From NCBI GenBank assembly GCA_964020155.1, contig OZ026550.1, positions 2,797,352 to 2,861,351 of the forward strand: a stretch of DNA of 64,000 bases. The letters run 5' to 3'. The translations under genes and the position numbers were made by a program. How positions within the stretch are numbered: position 1 is the first letter of the stretch; each line of letters begins with the position of its first letter. Below the pieces are notes generated by a model. The model saw only the letters and a list, made by a program, of their open reading frames with translations, was not told the origin of the DNA and searched no databases. The DNA comes from Chondrilla cf. caribensis (Eukaryota > Porifera > Demospongiae > Chondrillida > Chondrillidae). Below are positions 13,001 to 27,654 of this stretch, one piece after another.

Positions 13001-13101
13001 TTGCTGCAGCCATTCAAATGCGGATTCATTAGCAGCATAATATAATATTGCCACAATATTATTATGCTGCTAATGAATCCGCATTTGAATGGCTGCAGCA
13101 A
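13001..13101. repeat. Near-perfect 50-bp inverted repeat (hairpin)
   Basis: 13001-13050 is repeated in reverse complement at 13054-13101, with a 3-base spacer and a small indel in the AT-rich centre. The arms start TTGCTGCAGCCATTCAAATG. The paralogous block after C (near 28761-28811) has only the left arm, so the right arm arose by inverted duplication in this copy. Confidence 0.85.
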
Positions 13102-13478
13102 TTTTATAGTATAAAATAATATTAATGATGAAAGTTGTGCATGAAGAAATCATGAGTTTTGTCAATTATTATTTGATATAATTATAGAATATTGGTATCA
13201 GTCAACAGCTGGTTTCATGATTGAGACTATTTTTCATAATAATATGTACACGCAAAATAATTATAATAAATATAATTTCATATTAGCTATATATAGGAAT
13301 ACTAAATATATTGTATAATGATACTATTCAGATCAGCTGTTAAACACCTATAATATTTATGAAAGGTTCAATTGTTTGATTAATGCTTAATGTCCCTATA
13401 GCTCCTAGTACCTAAGTATAGCATCACGGCAATTACAGTATAGCAATTTTATAATGTATAAAGCATTAGCAACGGATG

Positions 13479-13597
13479 CTATACTGGTTAAGACATGGAC
13501 ACTTGGGCAGTATGCATATAAAATACACTCACCCTTGAGCGCTTCGCACCTTTGGGACTTGGTATTTTATGTCATAATGCCCTCATGCCCATGTCTT
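13479..13597. repeat. Imperfect inverted repeat of about 40 bases per arm, MITE-like
   Basis: GTTAAGACATGGACACTTGG at the left end pairs imperfectly with CCCATGTCTTAA at the right end, and ATAAAATAC with GTATTTTAT inside. About 40 bases separate the arms. It abuts the 13612 repeat. Confidence 0.5.
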
Positions 13598-13611
13598 AAT
13601 GACTCAAATTA

Positions 13612-13960
13612 ATGGCACCCACAAGGGAGATGAACCCAAGACTATACATCTCTGACCATCACTTAGTACACTACCCTTAACCACCTTCTTATGCCTAACA
13701 GACTACATGACCCCACCTACTTTACACATTACCACATAACCATGTAATCGGAAGGGAGATCAGAGAAGAAGGCCCTTCTTGAACATAAGGGGTGTGTGGG
13801 GCTGCCCTAGGTGCCACGTGACTGAATGCACCCAGCTCACTCCTGCAAGACCATGCTCTGTGATGGCTTGGAAGTCCACCTCTTAAATGTTACCAAAGCA
13901 CCTGGGGGTCAACATCCATGCACACCCTTCATGTCACATGGGCAGAAAAAAAAAAATTAC
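13612..13960. repeat. Interspersed repeat with tRNA-like A/B boxes in antisense (SINE-like), copy 1
   Basis: Read on the minus strand, GTGGTTAAGGGTAGTGTACT resembles an A box, and CTTGGGTTCATCTCCC downstream resembles a B box (GGTTCRANNCC). A homologous copy lies at 22447-22775, where the B box is GGTTCGTCTCC. An A-run closes the plus-strand end at about 13948. The tRNA-like part being antisense to the A-run is odd for a simple SINE, so it may be composite. Confidence 0.45.
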
Positions 13961-14121
13961 TAACTTGAAGGGCCAAAGCAGATATTCCATTCAACAATTG
14001 CAATGATTCAGAAGTCAAAGTTAGTCTACCATTGACTTTAAGACCCAGTTCGGACCCCCTCTCGAATGGATTCCCCTCTCAACCGCGAATTTCTTCAGCT
14101 TCGAGGTCACGACCTAACCTA

Positions 14122-14214
14122 CTTATAAGGCAAGGATATGTAGCCGGTAATGACGTCATGGTGCCTTTATTGCAGTATACAGAGTATTGTAATAGCTAAC
14201 TCGCTATCGTTCGA
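14122..14214 (+). promoter_or_regulatory. Promoter region of kinase-NHL gene B
   Basis: CTTATAAGG (14122-14130, a near-CArG box), TGACGTCA (14151-14158, perfect CRE) and TCGCTATCGTTCGA (14201-14214) lie 55 to 147 bases before the start codon. The same order is seen in the spacer-block modules. The 150 bases upstream (13965-14110) are nearly identical to 23120-23270 before gene C. Confidence 0.55.
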
Positions 14215-14268
14215 GCAAGGTTCGTCTTATGAGTTTACAATAATATTATTATTGTTATAACGTCAGGA

Positions 14269-17808
<3,540 letters not shown>

Positions 17809-17980
17809 CTCTCAATGTCTTCAGTGTGTCCTCAGATACTTTAAATGACATTCGTTATGTACATGTACTTGTAACACTTTCTATTCTAATTGTATCTTTT
17901 TCAAACATTTTTATTGTGACATGTGTGGAAATTATTTGTGTATTTGATATTACTGTGAATGTATTATTTTTTGTATTTTG

Positions 17981-17986
17981 AATAAA
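17981..17986 (+). terminator. Poly(A) signal AATAAA of unit B
   Basis: AATAAA lies 173 bases after the stop. The aligned hexamer is AATAAA in C and F, AATGAA in A and D, and AGTGAT in E. Confidence 0.6.
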
Positions 17987-18135
17987 AAAATTCAATAATG
18001 ATGGTTTGATTCCATGTCGTATGAGTCCACCTCTATGGTCACAGATGTGGATTGTGACCAGTTTTCTTGATCACGTCATAATACCTTCATTTGATCCCCT
18101 GGAATCCATCCACTGTCATAGTCCCAATGTACAGA

Positions 18136-18177
18136 CCTTATAAGGTAAACGAGGGTGCTTATCGTTTGATGACGTCA
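18136..18177 (+). promoter_or_regulatory. CArG box plus CRE promoter module, copy after unit B
   Basis: CCTTATAAGG at 18136-18145 and TGACGTCA at 18170-18177, followed by AAACACGTGTG (an E-box CACGTG). A donor-like CAAGAG|GTAAGG lies near 18340. Confidence 0.6.
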
Positions 18178-18349
18178 TTGAAACACGTGTGTCTAACTTC
18201 TGTAGTTTCTTCCTTACTATTAGATATATGCTTCTTCGAAGACTTGTCACGAACACTAATTGTCTCGGGATCGTTCAAATCGTATCTATAAAATGTGAAG
18301 AAACGTGTATGGACGAGGCCTAGGGCAGTTATATGTCAAGAGGTAAGGC

Positions 18350-20390
18350 ATCATCACCACGTAGGTAGTCTTCTGTATTCCCTATCCCTCTACCAGCTAG
18401 TACGTGTACGATTAGTTATACCACCACACCTCCTATCAACATACCGACCTATAGCAATATTGAATGACTTGCAACACATTCCCCATCAGCCGTCCTCTTC
18501 TCTACTTGCCTATCACATCGATCACGACCACTCAGTCTCTTCTAATCCTAGACTAGTACGTGTACATGTAGCTATAGTAAGACGGTGTAATTTGTTGGAC
18601 TGTATTCCTCACCCAAGTGATAGCCATGTTGAAGGAAGTGATGTCTGAAGTGCACGTGTGTAACAGTCCACCTGTAAAGTTGCAGCCAGTCATGTAGTAG
18701 AATTATCTGTAGTCTAACTATCTCCTGTCGGTCTCTTTATACTGTCCATGCATTCTTCAACCATCCCCATCAAATAGAGGAGGTGACTGTATACCACAGC
18801 TAATAGTGTATAGAGTCTGATGTTGATTTGATCCTGTGCCATTGAGTGCAGTGTATTGTTAAGGAGGTATATTCCAGCCTGGTGGTGGAGGTGGTGTGGT
18901 GGGACAGTCCACTCATGAATTTTGGTGATATTGTTGATATTTTGATCCTTCCCTAACCATGATGGTGATCCACCCACACATTGTTGTGACCATGTGTGTT
19001 ATTGTTCCATTTTTGTCGGAAGTCTTCTCTTTTAAGGATGTATATTCTATCCTGTTTTCGGTTCACCTTCTTCCTTTGACAACCTGCTTACTCAGTCCTC
19101 TTTTTCCTCAGTGAGAACTGGTCCTCCATAGCATAGTGTGAACTGGTTGATTGTGGAGTGTGTGTGTGTAGTCCGTACATCGATACCTACCCCAAGTCAT
19201 CTATTCCTACCCTGTCTAGTACCCACCTCACTGTACATTAGCTTCATATGGTGTCTGTACTGTTTGTTAGGACAGTTCCTGGAAAGTATCATTCACTGAA
19301 CACTCCAGTGGAGATCGGGTCAGGTCATCTGTGATAACTCCTGACAAAGTGGTTGGTAGACTCTGAGGATGAGGAGAGTCCCCACACTTGTGACTACACT
19401 TGCCAATATCGAGAGGTCAGTTGTTGGAGGAGAGATGTCTGAGAAGACAGTGGAAGAGGTCTCAGTGTAGCACCAACCCAGAGGCAGTGATTGGTGTGAG
19501 TGAGAGTGTGTGTAAGTGACAGGAACCAGCAGACATTGATAAGCACTGTGTCTGGTGTGGTCTATATTCCATGTCCTGTACTGTATCCTGTATACTTGTC
19601 TGTGAAGTGTGTGCACGTCCAGTTCAACCTGGGTATGAAGGTTGGTGTTGTGACCAGATCTATAATATGCTGTGAAGGTAGGATGATATCTGAAAATAGA
19701 CAACTAACACTCCTAGAGGTCATGGGCAGTTGGGACTAACCTGACGTAATGTCAATACTGTGAGTGGTTGTATGTGTGGGAGTATTTATATGTAGAATAA
19801 TGGGAGGCTTTGGTGTGTGTGTACGCCTGTATGGAGTGAACCTTGTCTGTCAATAATCGAATGTATCAATTATCAGACACTCATAATCAGATTTCAAAAA
19901 GTATTAAGCTATTGACTTCAAATAAAGAGCATCAAATTATTAGATGATAGATAAGGAAGCCATACGTTCTATAAAGTTTGTACTTTTGTCTATCTTCCCA
20001 ATATTCACACAATTCATGTCCGGTAAAATTGATTGATCTGTTCATTCAATATTGGACAAACTCTTCCAGTCGAGTACAAGTGAAGGAAAATTCACCAATA
20101 ATCTCACACGTGAAGACAAGTTCTTATGGTTTATCCTGATAACAGGTGTCTTTGTCTGACAGTTTGGGTCAGGACATCTCAGTTCATCATTAAGAACAGA
20201 ATGTATAATGTTGGAAACAAGGGTTTTATTGTACGTTTTCCTGCCAAAAGTGTTCTTACACGTGTAGCAAGCAATCCACCAAAGTTGCATAATTTACAGT
20301 TTTCCACTCTGTTTCAACATCATCTCATTTGTCTATTTCTGAGTTGTTTGGGAGTGCCATAGGATTGCCTATGTCCACTATGAATATAAT
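18350..20390. other. Spacer block after unit B
   Basis: Aligns end to end with the block after A at about 95 percent identity by eye: CTACCAGCTAGTACGTGTA, then CAAATAGAGGAGGTGACTG, then 19260-19930. There is no intact gene I can identify. The minus-strand frame at 20042-20290 is listed separately. Confidence 0.5.
20042..20290 (-). pseudogene. Minus-strand frame with CxxC and CPDPNC motifs, recurring in several blocks
   Basis: Open for 82 codons: CYTCKNTFGRKTYNKT, then VLNDELRCPDPNCQTKTPVI and RINHKNLSSRVRLLVNF. The paired CxxC and CxxxxC look like a possible zinc site. The copy after A (about 12060-12260) has a 2-base deletion and TGA at the CPDPNC cysteine; the copy after F (about 57740-57960) also has TGA there. 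Only this copy keeps the cysteine and the full frame. No start context or neighbouring exon was identified. Confidence 0.3.
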
Positions 20391-20392
20391 TA

Positions 20393-20967
20393 CAGTGGAC
20401 CCTCACTTATCCGAACACCTTGGGACCGAGGGGTGGTCGGATATGCGAAATGTTCAGATAACTGAAACGGGACTGAATGCATTATGATATGTCAATATAT
20501 TACTCATTATTTGGCTACATGTTGGCTAGAAAGTAAAACACAACATATGGTTTGGAACTTTTCCATGATCCCTATTATTGTTTTCATTTCGACTTCCGGA
20601 ATGAAACGCTCGTCTACATCTAAGACGTGCTCCTACACGTAACCGCAACAATGAATTTATATTATAATTTATATTGCGCGATAAAAGATGGCCGATTTCG
20701 AACGCCGAGAATGAAAAATTGGGCTGAAACTCGTGCTTTGAAGCTTCGCCGAACATAATAACTATAACGAAGGTTCTTCTGAACCTAAAAAAAGACCCTT
20801 TTTAACTCGAATTACTTGTTTACTGACTGTTCAAGTACGTGTACCTATTATTATTATTCACCACTAAGGCCAAATGGCTAATGTGCAAATAGCTATCCCT
20901 GGAAATTTGGTGTCCGGATAATCCGAGCCTCCGGATAAATGAAGTCCGGATAAATGAGGGTCCACTG
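20393..20967. mobile_element. Tigger/pogo-like MITE, TA target duplication
   Basis: The ends are CAGTGGACCCTCACTTATCC and, in reverse complement, CAGTGGACCCTCATTTATCC, flanked by TA (20391-20392 and 20968-20969). TTATCCGGA repeats lie inside the right end. The paralogous site after A (12330-12350, GAATATAATTATATCCTC) lacks the element and has one TA, so it is a natural empty site. CAGTG-CCTC termini and TA duplication fit the pogo/Tigger group. No transposase frame is inside. Confidence 0.85.
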
Positions 20968-21450
20968 TATATCGTCAAAGTTCACATTCTTGCAACCACA
21001 AATGGTAGGCCTTTCAAAGTACACCTGTAACTTTACTGATGATACCTACCATAATGTACTATATTCAATATGTAGTACTCTGTACTAAAATGGTACATGA
21101 ACTAAATTTGTCTGATTGGACTGCTTCATCTCTGCTGTGAGGTCCGAAGCTAAAGGACATTGTCAACCCATACCCATCTTGTGTGGGAGTCAACTAGTTT
21201 TCTTTAGAAAGATGACGTATTATGTACTTTGTTAGTGGTATGGTTATGTGCAGACAATGGTGGACTAAGCGCCTTGCATTCCTCACCTGTGTTACCATCT
21301 CTATAGGGTATACGTACACCTACACCCATTCCAGAACCAACCACTACCATTAACGCAGTACACAGCATTATTTCCAGTTGCACCCATTTCTATTTCATCC
21401 ACTAAACTATAGTATTTAGTGTTTTTCCTCATTTTGTTCTCTTCCACAAG

Positions 21451-21898
21451 ACCCTACTGTGAACATTGGTGCATTGGATGTAGACATCACAAGTACATCT
21501 AGTGCTGTGAAGGACTTCTTTAAGCTTCTCCCTGATTCTCTTTAGTTATTGAGTCCAACATCACAAGAAATGCTATTGTCCTTAGTAAGTTGAAGTGTGT
21601 ATTTGTGTGTGTGCATGTAGTATGCATGTTTGACTGTGTGTGTATCTGCTTCTCTTTGTGCTAGTGTACATTTGTGTATGTTCCATTCTTGTGTATGTTG
21701 GTAGTGATGCTGTACACATAATATACCTTTATGGATTACATGTAACTGTTTAGTCTCAAACAATACTGTTTTTTGTGTATAATACATGCATATGTGTGTA
21801 CATGCGTGTGTGCGTGTGTGCATGCATGCGTGTGTATGTATGTATGTATGTATGTATGTATGTATGTATGTATGTATGTATGTATGTATGTATGTATG

Positions 21899-21929
<31 letters not shown>

Positions 21930-22270
21930 GTGTGTCTGGCTATGCAAGACCATCCCTTCACTACACACATCCTTTGTTGACATTTCATATTTCCTCCATG
22001 AACTGAAGGTACAGTACATGTGTATCTACTCTTTATTGACATTACGTCTGTCCTTAAGTCTGGCTATGCAAGACCATTCCTGGTTTCCCTGTATCCTCCT
22101 GAGATTCCTCACTTTATCTCTTTTGTGTATTCCTGTTGGTTCTTCCAGGTTGTGGGTGAACAGTGAAGTGAACAAGATGACTGTCTACAACCTGGTGATT
22201 GTTTTCTGGTCCACCCTAATGTGACCTCCGATAATGGATCTGACCAACCTGACTTTGTCCTATATACTTC
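21451..22270 (+). pseudogene. Decayed RhoGAP-domain exons (block after B)
   Basis: Exon-like 21451-21584 (after CTTCCACAAG, before GTAAGT) reads NIGALDVDITSTSSAVKDFF, then KLLPDSL-stop-LLSPTSQEM, matching the RhoGAP pattern DVxxVxxxLKxFFRELPxPL. A second piece from 22149 reads NSEVNKMTVYNLVIVFWSTL, then M-stop, matching the RhoGAP signature NKMxxxNLAIVFGPTLMR. The arginine codon is TGA and the following PP-DNGSDQPDFVLY segment is one base out of frame. So it is a broken GTPase-activating domain from a multi-exon gene; the catalytic-arginine exon is not visible. A second copy lies at 48072-48690. Confidence 0.6.
21836..21926. repeat. (ATGT)n microsatellite
   Basis: About 22 tandem ATGT units between the two RhoGAP remnants. 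Confidence 0.95.
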
Positions 22271-22446
22271 CATTGAATTATGTGAATTCTAATATAATAT
22301 TCATCTGATGTTTCAGTGAGGGACCTGCATGGTATACATATATCATGTATGTGACCACTGCTATGTAATACGGACTGTATACAGTACATGTACATGTATA
22401 TGGTGTTCGATTGTTTGATTAATGCCTAACATCCTTAGCTCCTACA

Positions 22447-22775
22447 TAAGTATATATAGCACCCACAAGGGAGACGAACCCAAGACTTTATCTCTGACCA
22501 TAGTACACTACCCTTAACCACTTCCTTATGCTTAACAGACTGTGACCCACCTTTATCACCCATAACCACATAACCATGTAATCAGAGGGGAGATCAGAGA
22601 AAAAGCCCTTCTTGGACATAAGGGGGTTTGGGGCCACCTCCAGGTGCCATGTGACCGAATGCACACAGCTCCTGCAAAACCATGCTCTGCGATAGTCCAG
22701 AAGTCCACCTCTCAAATTCAACCACCAACACCCACACCCACCCTCTTCATGCCACATGGGTGGAGAAATAAAAAA
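22447..22775. repeat. Interspersed repeat with antisense tRNA-like boxes (SINE-like), copy 2
   Basis: Homologous to 13612-13960 and at the same relative place upstream of a kinase gene, so part of the B/C duplication. The minus-strand B-box-like motif is GGTTCGTCTCC, closer to consensus than copy 1. Confidence 0.45.
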
Positions 22776-23282
22776 AATAAATTCAAGAATCAATCGGCAA
22801 CAATCGGCATCAGTCATGTGAACAGCAACAGCATGTTAAAATGGTTCACTGCGCATGCGCAATGCCCGCAAGCTAGAGCGTGAATAAGCACCCACAAGCT
22901 GTAAGGTGCACCGGATGCCATAGATAACAGCATTAACCCATTCAACTAAGTCAAATTCCATTTAGTTATAGGGTGCCATTGTCACATACATACATAATAA
23001 TATTATACACTTGATTTAATTTGAATATAACACTTAGTCTAATACTATCAACATCATATGTAGATAATCTGTGTTATAGCAAACACATAATTTCAATACA
23101 GTCCAGTCCATTAAGGTTTACTAACTTAAGGGCCAAAGCAGGTATTCCATCCAACGATTACTACGAAGCCAAAGTTAGTCTACCATTGACTTTAAGACCC
23201 AATTCCGTACCCCTCTCGAATGGATTCCCCTCTCAACCGCGAATTTCTTCAGCTTCCTTGAGGTCACGATCTAAGCTGGTAA

Positions 23283-23346
23283 TGACGTCATGCTTTACGT
23301 AAAATGGGAGTACGGTGTATTGAAATAGTAACTCGCTATCGTTCGA
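23283..23346 (+). promoter_or_regulatory. Promoter region of kinase-NHL gene C
   Basis: CRE TGACGTCA (23283-23290) and TCGCTATCGTTCGA (23333-23346) lie 109 and 59 bases before the ATG, with the same 43-base spacing between them as in gene B. No CArG-like motif is retained. Confidence 0.55.
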
Positions 23347-23391
23347 GTATAAAGTTCGTCTTATGAGTTTAGTATAATTATAGCATTAGGA

Positions 23392-26300
23392 ATGGCATCG
23401 ATCCAACCTTCGAGCTTCTCCAAGCAGTTCGCCTCCTTAGAGATAACGGGCATCCAGTTGACGGGGAAGATTCTCGGGAAGGGATCGGACGCCACCGTAA
23501 AAGAAGTCAACTGGGTTGGTACCTCGTGTGCAGCTAAGCAGCTCCACGAAATCCTCCTCGAAGATAACTCTCCCGGCGGAGCCAAGCGGTTCGTTGATAA
23601 TTTCGAGAAGGAATGCATGACGTGGTCCAAACTAATCCATCCTCATATCGTCCAGTTCCTCGGAGTGTACTTCTTGTCGGGGTCTCGTGTCCCCATGTTG
23701 ATCCTGGAGAAAATGGACACCAGCCTAAGACACTATCTGGAGAAACACACCAAAGAAAACTTTGTTCTTCCCGACAAAATCTATGTTCTTCGTCAAGTAG
23801 CTCAAGCTCTGAGCTACCTCCACAGTCGCAGTCCACCCCTTGTCCACCACGACCTCAGTCCCAATAACATCCTACTAAATGAGGTCTCCTTGCAAGCCAA
23901 AGTGACAGACTTTGGTATGACACGAGCCATGGATCCCTCCAAGATGAGCCGCAAGTCATCTGTGAAAGGCACCCAAGCCTTCATGTCACCGGAAGCACTT
24001 GTGGACCCTCCAAAGTACAATGAGAAGTTGGATGTGTTTTCGTACGGAAATGTCGTCATCACTGTGGTTACACACAAATGGCCAAATCCTCAGCAGCCAA
24101 CAAGACTGGAAGGAAAGAAATTGATTGCAGTGAGCGAACTGGAACGTCGTCAACAGTACCTGGTTCTCTTCACTCCAAAGGAAAGTGAACTATTTCTTCC
24201 TATTGTTGGTCCTTGTCTCCAGAATGATCCCACCATGCGGCCAACCAGCATCCAGCTAGTGACCCAGATGAGAGGGATTGAAGAATCTCATCCTAGAAGA
24301 GTTGAAGACTCTACAGTTATCCCTCAATTACGTCAGGATCTTCAGCTAAAAGATGCGCAGATTCATGAAAAGGACCAGCAGCTTCGTAAAAATGAACAGC
24401 AGCTTCGTGAAAAGGACCAACAGCTTCATAAAAGCCATGAACAATTAAGAAAAAAAATTGTAGAAAGTGGTCAACAATGGGAGGAGATCAAAGTCCTTCA
24501 AACAGAACGTGGGCAACATCTCCAAGAAATTGAATCTCTCCGCAAAGATCTAGAAGCACATCGTAAAGATCGAGATAGTCATCTTCAGAAAGTTGAGCAT
24601 CTTCATCACCATAATCGTGTTCTCCAAGAAGAAGTTGATAGATTGAGGTCAAAGCCTACTCCAGTCACACAGGTTGGTATTGGGATGGGTATCATGTTTG
24701 TGGATTTCTGTAGCTACTTCTCACCCAAAATGCATGTTGTTGTGTATAATGTGTACTTGTATGTAATGTGCAGTGTGAGTGGTCCTATGATGATGTAATG
24801 TAGTACATACTGAATGTAGTAAATGTCCATAATAAGGAGAAGGTACCTTGTGTCTTGTGTGGATGCTTATTACAACCATGTAATGTGTACATTAGTGCTG
24901 GGACGATTAATCGATTAATCAATCGATATTCATTTCAAATTGGATTCATGATCGATAATAGTGCAAGCAAATCGATTAATCACAGGAAGCAATTAAGCGA
25001 ATAAACCAGGAAGCCATCCACACGTTATTCCCCAGAACCTTCACTCCACGGGTTCAATTCTGTACTTCAAGAGTACCTGAATTGTGAAAAGGACTCTGTG
25101 GACTTCACTTCATGTCTATTGGATGACTACTTAGTCTAATAAAGTGGGAGTGGTTTCCTGTTACGCCCACTTAATTACTTCCGGTGATTAATCGATTAAT
25201 CAATCGGTTACTGTGTACTGACTACCGATTTGAAAATTTCAGCCGATTCCCAGCCCTAGTGTACATGTGTGTGTTGTGGGTCAATATTATATGCTTGGTA
25301 CACGTTACCTGTTTATGCCAATTCTCAGGTCTTTAAACCACATGACCGTTTGAAACAACCGAAATTTAGGGATGGGATAATTATGTTGAAACACGTGTTG
25401 AATAAATTCCAATTGCTAGCCATGTTTATAATATTAGCTTGAATCCCACATATTCCCATGCAGAGAATCATCTGATCTTACATGAAAGTTGCATGTTTGT
25501 GTCTGTAGTTATGTTCCAATTTTGGGGGCATTACTAACTCCCTAAATTGGGTTCTTCCGCATACTTGAGAATTGTGTGTTTACTGTAAATTTTCAAAACA
25601 GTTCACTTAATATCATAGTGAAACAGAAAATAGCCCCCCTTTAGAGATTCCATTAAATTGCTTCTGTAACTGGTTTAACTAAACCAGTTTGGTGCGTTTA
25701 CACTTATTGCGAAGAATCGATTTAGAAAGTGATTTACACTTTGATGAATGTAAACGCTGGAGTGATTTAAATTGGCTTGCGCCAAGTATCTGCTAAATAC
25801 TGGAGTTTCAGATTGAAATGTCTGGTAATATCCACACTTGTCTTCTTCTCCTTTATATGTCACCAGTTATTCGTCATAATTGAAGGGTTAGCAACAACTG
25901 AATACCTTTTATGTTGATATTTTACAGTATAGGTAGTGACTACATTAGATTCTATTTTATAAGCTTCAAACAGCTCATTTTCACTGTCATGCTTATGGCC
26001 TGATGCAACTTTTGATTAGTCTAACATGATGGATAGAAGATTATAAAGTGCAATAAGATTCCGAATTACTCTGATTACCTACTTTTAAAGCGATATAATC
26101 TACAAAATTGTTTACTCCCTAAGCGCTTTATTTTAAACCAACTTCAAACCACCTCTGTAGATCAATTTTGTAATTCCTTTAACACATTTTCACACTCGGG
26201 AGTTGAATTGTTTTAAGCACTTTACGAACTGCATTGTGTGATTGATACAGAATTTCACTACACATTTCAGAATGTAATTATCATGATTACCTTATGAGAT

Positions 26301-27480
26301 GTTGAGTTTTCTGTGATATGTTTCTCTGTTGCACAGTGTACGTGTGCCAATATATTATATAGCACTTTATAGACAGACATGTTTCTGTGTGTATGTATAT
26401 CATGACATATACATGTGTTGTGGCTTGTATGTGAGAGTGGATGAGTCCCAATGTACATACAGTACATGCATTATGCACTTATCATGTGCTCACATATTTA
26501 TGACATTTACTTTCACATAGTACATACACACGTACACATATGAGTGATCATGTGCATATCCCACCACACATATAAGGCACTTTGCTAATTTCTGCAACCA
26601 TTAACACTGTAAAAGCTCAGACTAGCCCCCACTGACGATCATCAGCTGTCTAGTAGTATTATTTGTTTATTTCCTTCAGGTTGTGAAGAAACCACCAAGG
26701 AACTGGAAAGATATTAAGTGTCAGAGGATACTGAAATGTGGTGGTCAGTGTGATGGTGTAACTACAAAAGGGAACCGCATTGCTGTTGGTGTTCCTTACG
26801 GCATCAAGGTATATGATCGGAGGAGTACTGACCTACTGCACACCATAGGAAAGGATCAGCTGGGTGGTGGTCTGCCTGGTGTCAAATTCTATGACCAAGA
26901 GAGCATTTTAGTATCGGACTATTCCAATAGCAACATTAAAATGTTCACCATACAAGGACGACATGTTCGTACAATAGACCGAGGAAGGACCACTTTCCAA
27001 CCCTATGGTATCACTATTAGTCCGGATGGACACATTTATGTTTGTGATGTTGCCAATCACTGTGTTTGTGCTTTTGATGTAAATGGGAAGTTTCTGTTTT
27101 CCTTTGGTTCACGTGGTAGTGGTGATGAGTTTTTTAACTTTCCTAAAGACCTATGTTTTGCCACTGATGGCTTTCTCTACATCACTGAATTTGGCAATAG
27201 TAGAATTTGTGTATGTGATAAAGAAGGTAAATTCATTAGAAAATTCAACACTACTTATAAACCAACCTGTATAGATGCCACTGATTGTGGACATCTTATT
27301 GTTAGTTCATTGTTGTCTCACAAAGTCATGATATACACCACCGGGGGTGACTTAGTCCATATATTTGGAAAACATTGTACTAAATTAGGACAATTTTATG
27401 GTCCTTCTGGTGTATCAGTAGACAGTGATGGTTTGATTTACATTACTGATTGTTGTAATAATCGTATTGAAGAGTTTTAA
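23392..27480 (+). CDS. Unit C: protein kinase, coiled-coil, NHL-propeller protein
   Basis: Exons 23392-24672 (427 codons) and 26680-27480 (266 residues plus stop), phase 0, 693 residues. Kinase landmarks keep the B numbering: GKGSDATV 29-36, Lys49, HHDLSPNN with Asp154, DFG 173-175, SPE 199-201. The coiled coil is longer and of a second type: after the shared VIPQLRQDLQLKD it runs HEKDQQLRKNEQQLREKDQQ, then IVESGQQWEEIKVLQTERGQ, and ends RLRSKPTPVTQ before donor GTTGGT. The kinase C-lobe (FTPKESELFLPIVGPCLQND) matches B, while the activation segment and the region after it (SPEALVDPPKYNEKLD, THKWPNPQQPTRLEG) are private to C. The intron carries a hAT MITE and lacks the CA array of A, B and D. 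The propeller ends NNRIEEF rather than NRIQVF. AATAAA lies at 27648. Confidence 0.85.
24893..25258. mobile_element. hAT-family MITE with 8-bp target duplication
   Basis: Flanked by GTGTACAT on both sides (24885-24892 and 25259-25266). Termini are TAGTGCTGGGACGATTAATC and, in reverse complement, TAGGGCTGGGAATCGGCTG. Eight-base duplications and TAGxGCTGGG ends are hAT hallmarks. The homologous introns of B (near 15940) and D (near 31490) have a single GTGTACAT and no insert. The palindrome ATTAATCGATTAAT occurs near both ends. No transposase inside. Confidence 0.9.
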
Positions 27481-27647
27481 CTCTCACTGTCTTCACTCCA
27501 TCCTCAGATTCTTTGAATGACACTAGTAGTCTTTATGCACATGTACTTGTAACACTTTTCCTATTCTAATTGTACCTTTTCGAACATTATTGTGACATGT
27601 AAAATTATTGTTGTATTTTTGTATTGTCATATTATGTCTGTAATTTG

Positions 27648-27653
27648 AATAAA
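27648..27653 (+). terminator. Poly(A) signal AATAAA of unit C
   Basis: AATAAA lies 168 bases after the stop, aligned with those of B and F. Confidence 0.55.
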
Positions 27654-27654
27654 C

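Noticed and set aside
13612..13690. A functional tRNA gene
   Set aside because: Only A- and B-box-like strings are present. There is no cloverleaf with a proper anticodon stem, and the copy at 22447 shows it is an interspersed repeat.
24673..24798. Read-through extension of kinase exon C (and D, B) past the donor, ending in VSGPMMM-like tails
   Set aside because: The phase-0 donor followed by an intron reaching the NHL exon gives a coherent family model. The tails have intron composition, although an unspliced NHL-less isoform cannot be excluded.
25670..25710. TAACTGGTTTAACTAAACCAG palindrome region as a MITE end
   Set aside because: A matching opposite terminus and target duplication could not be found in the unit C intron.
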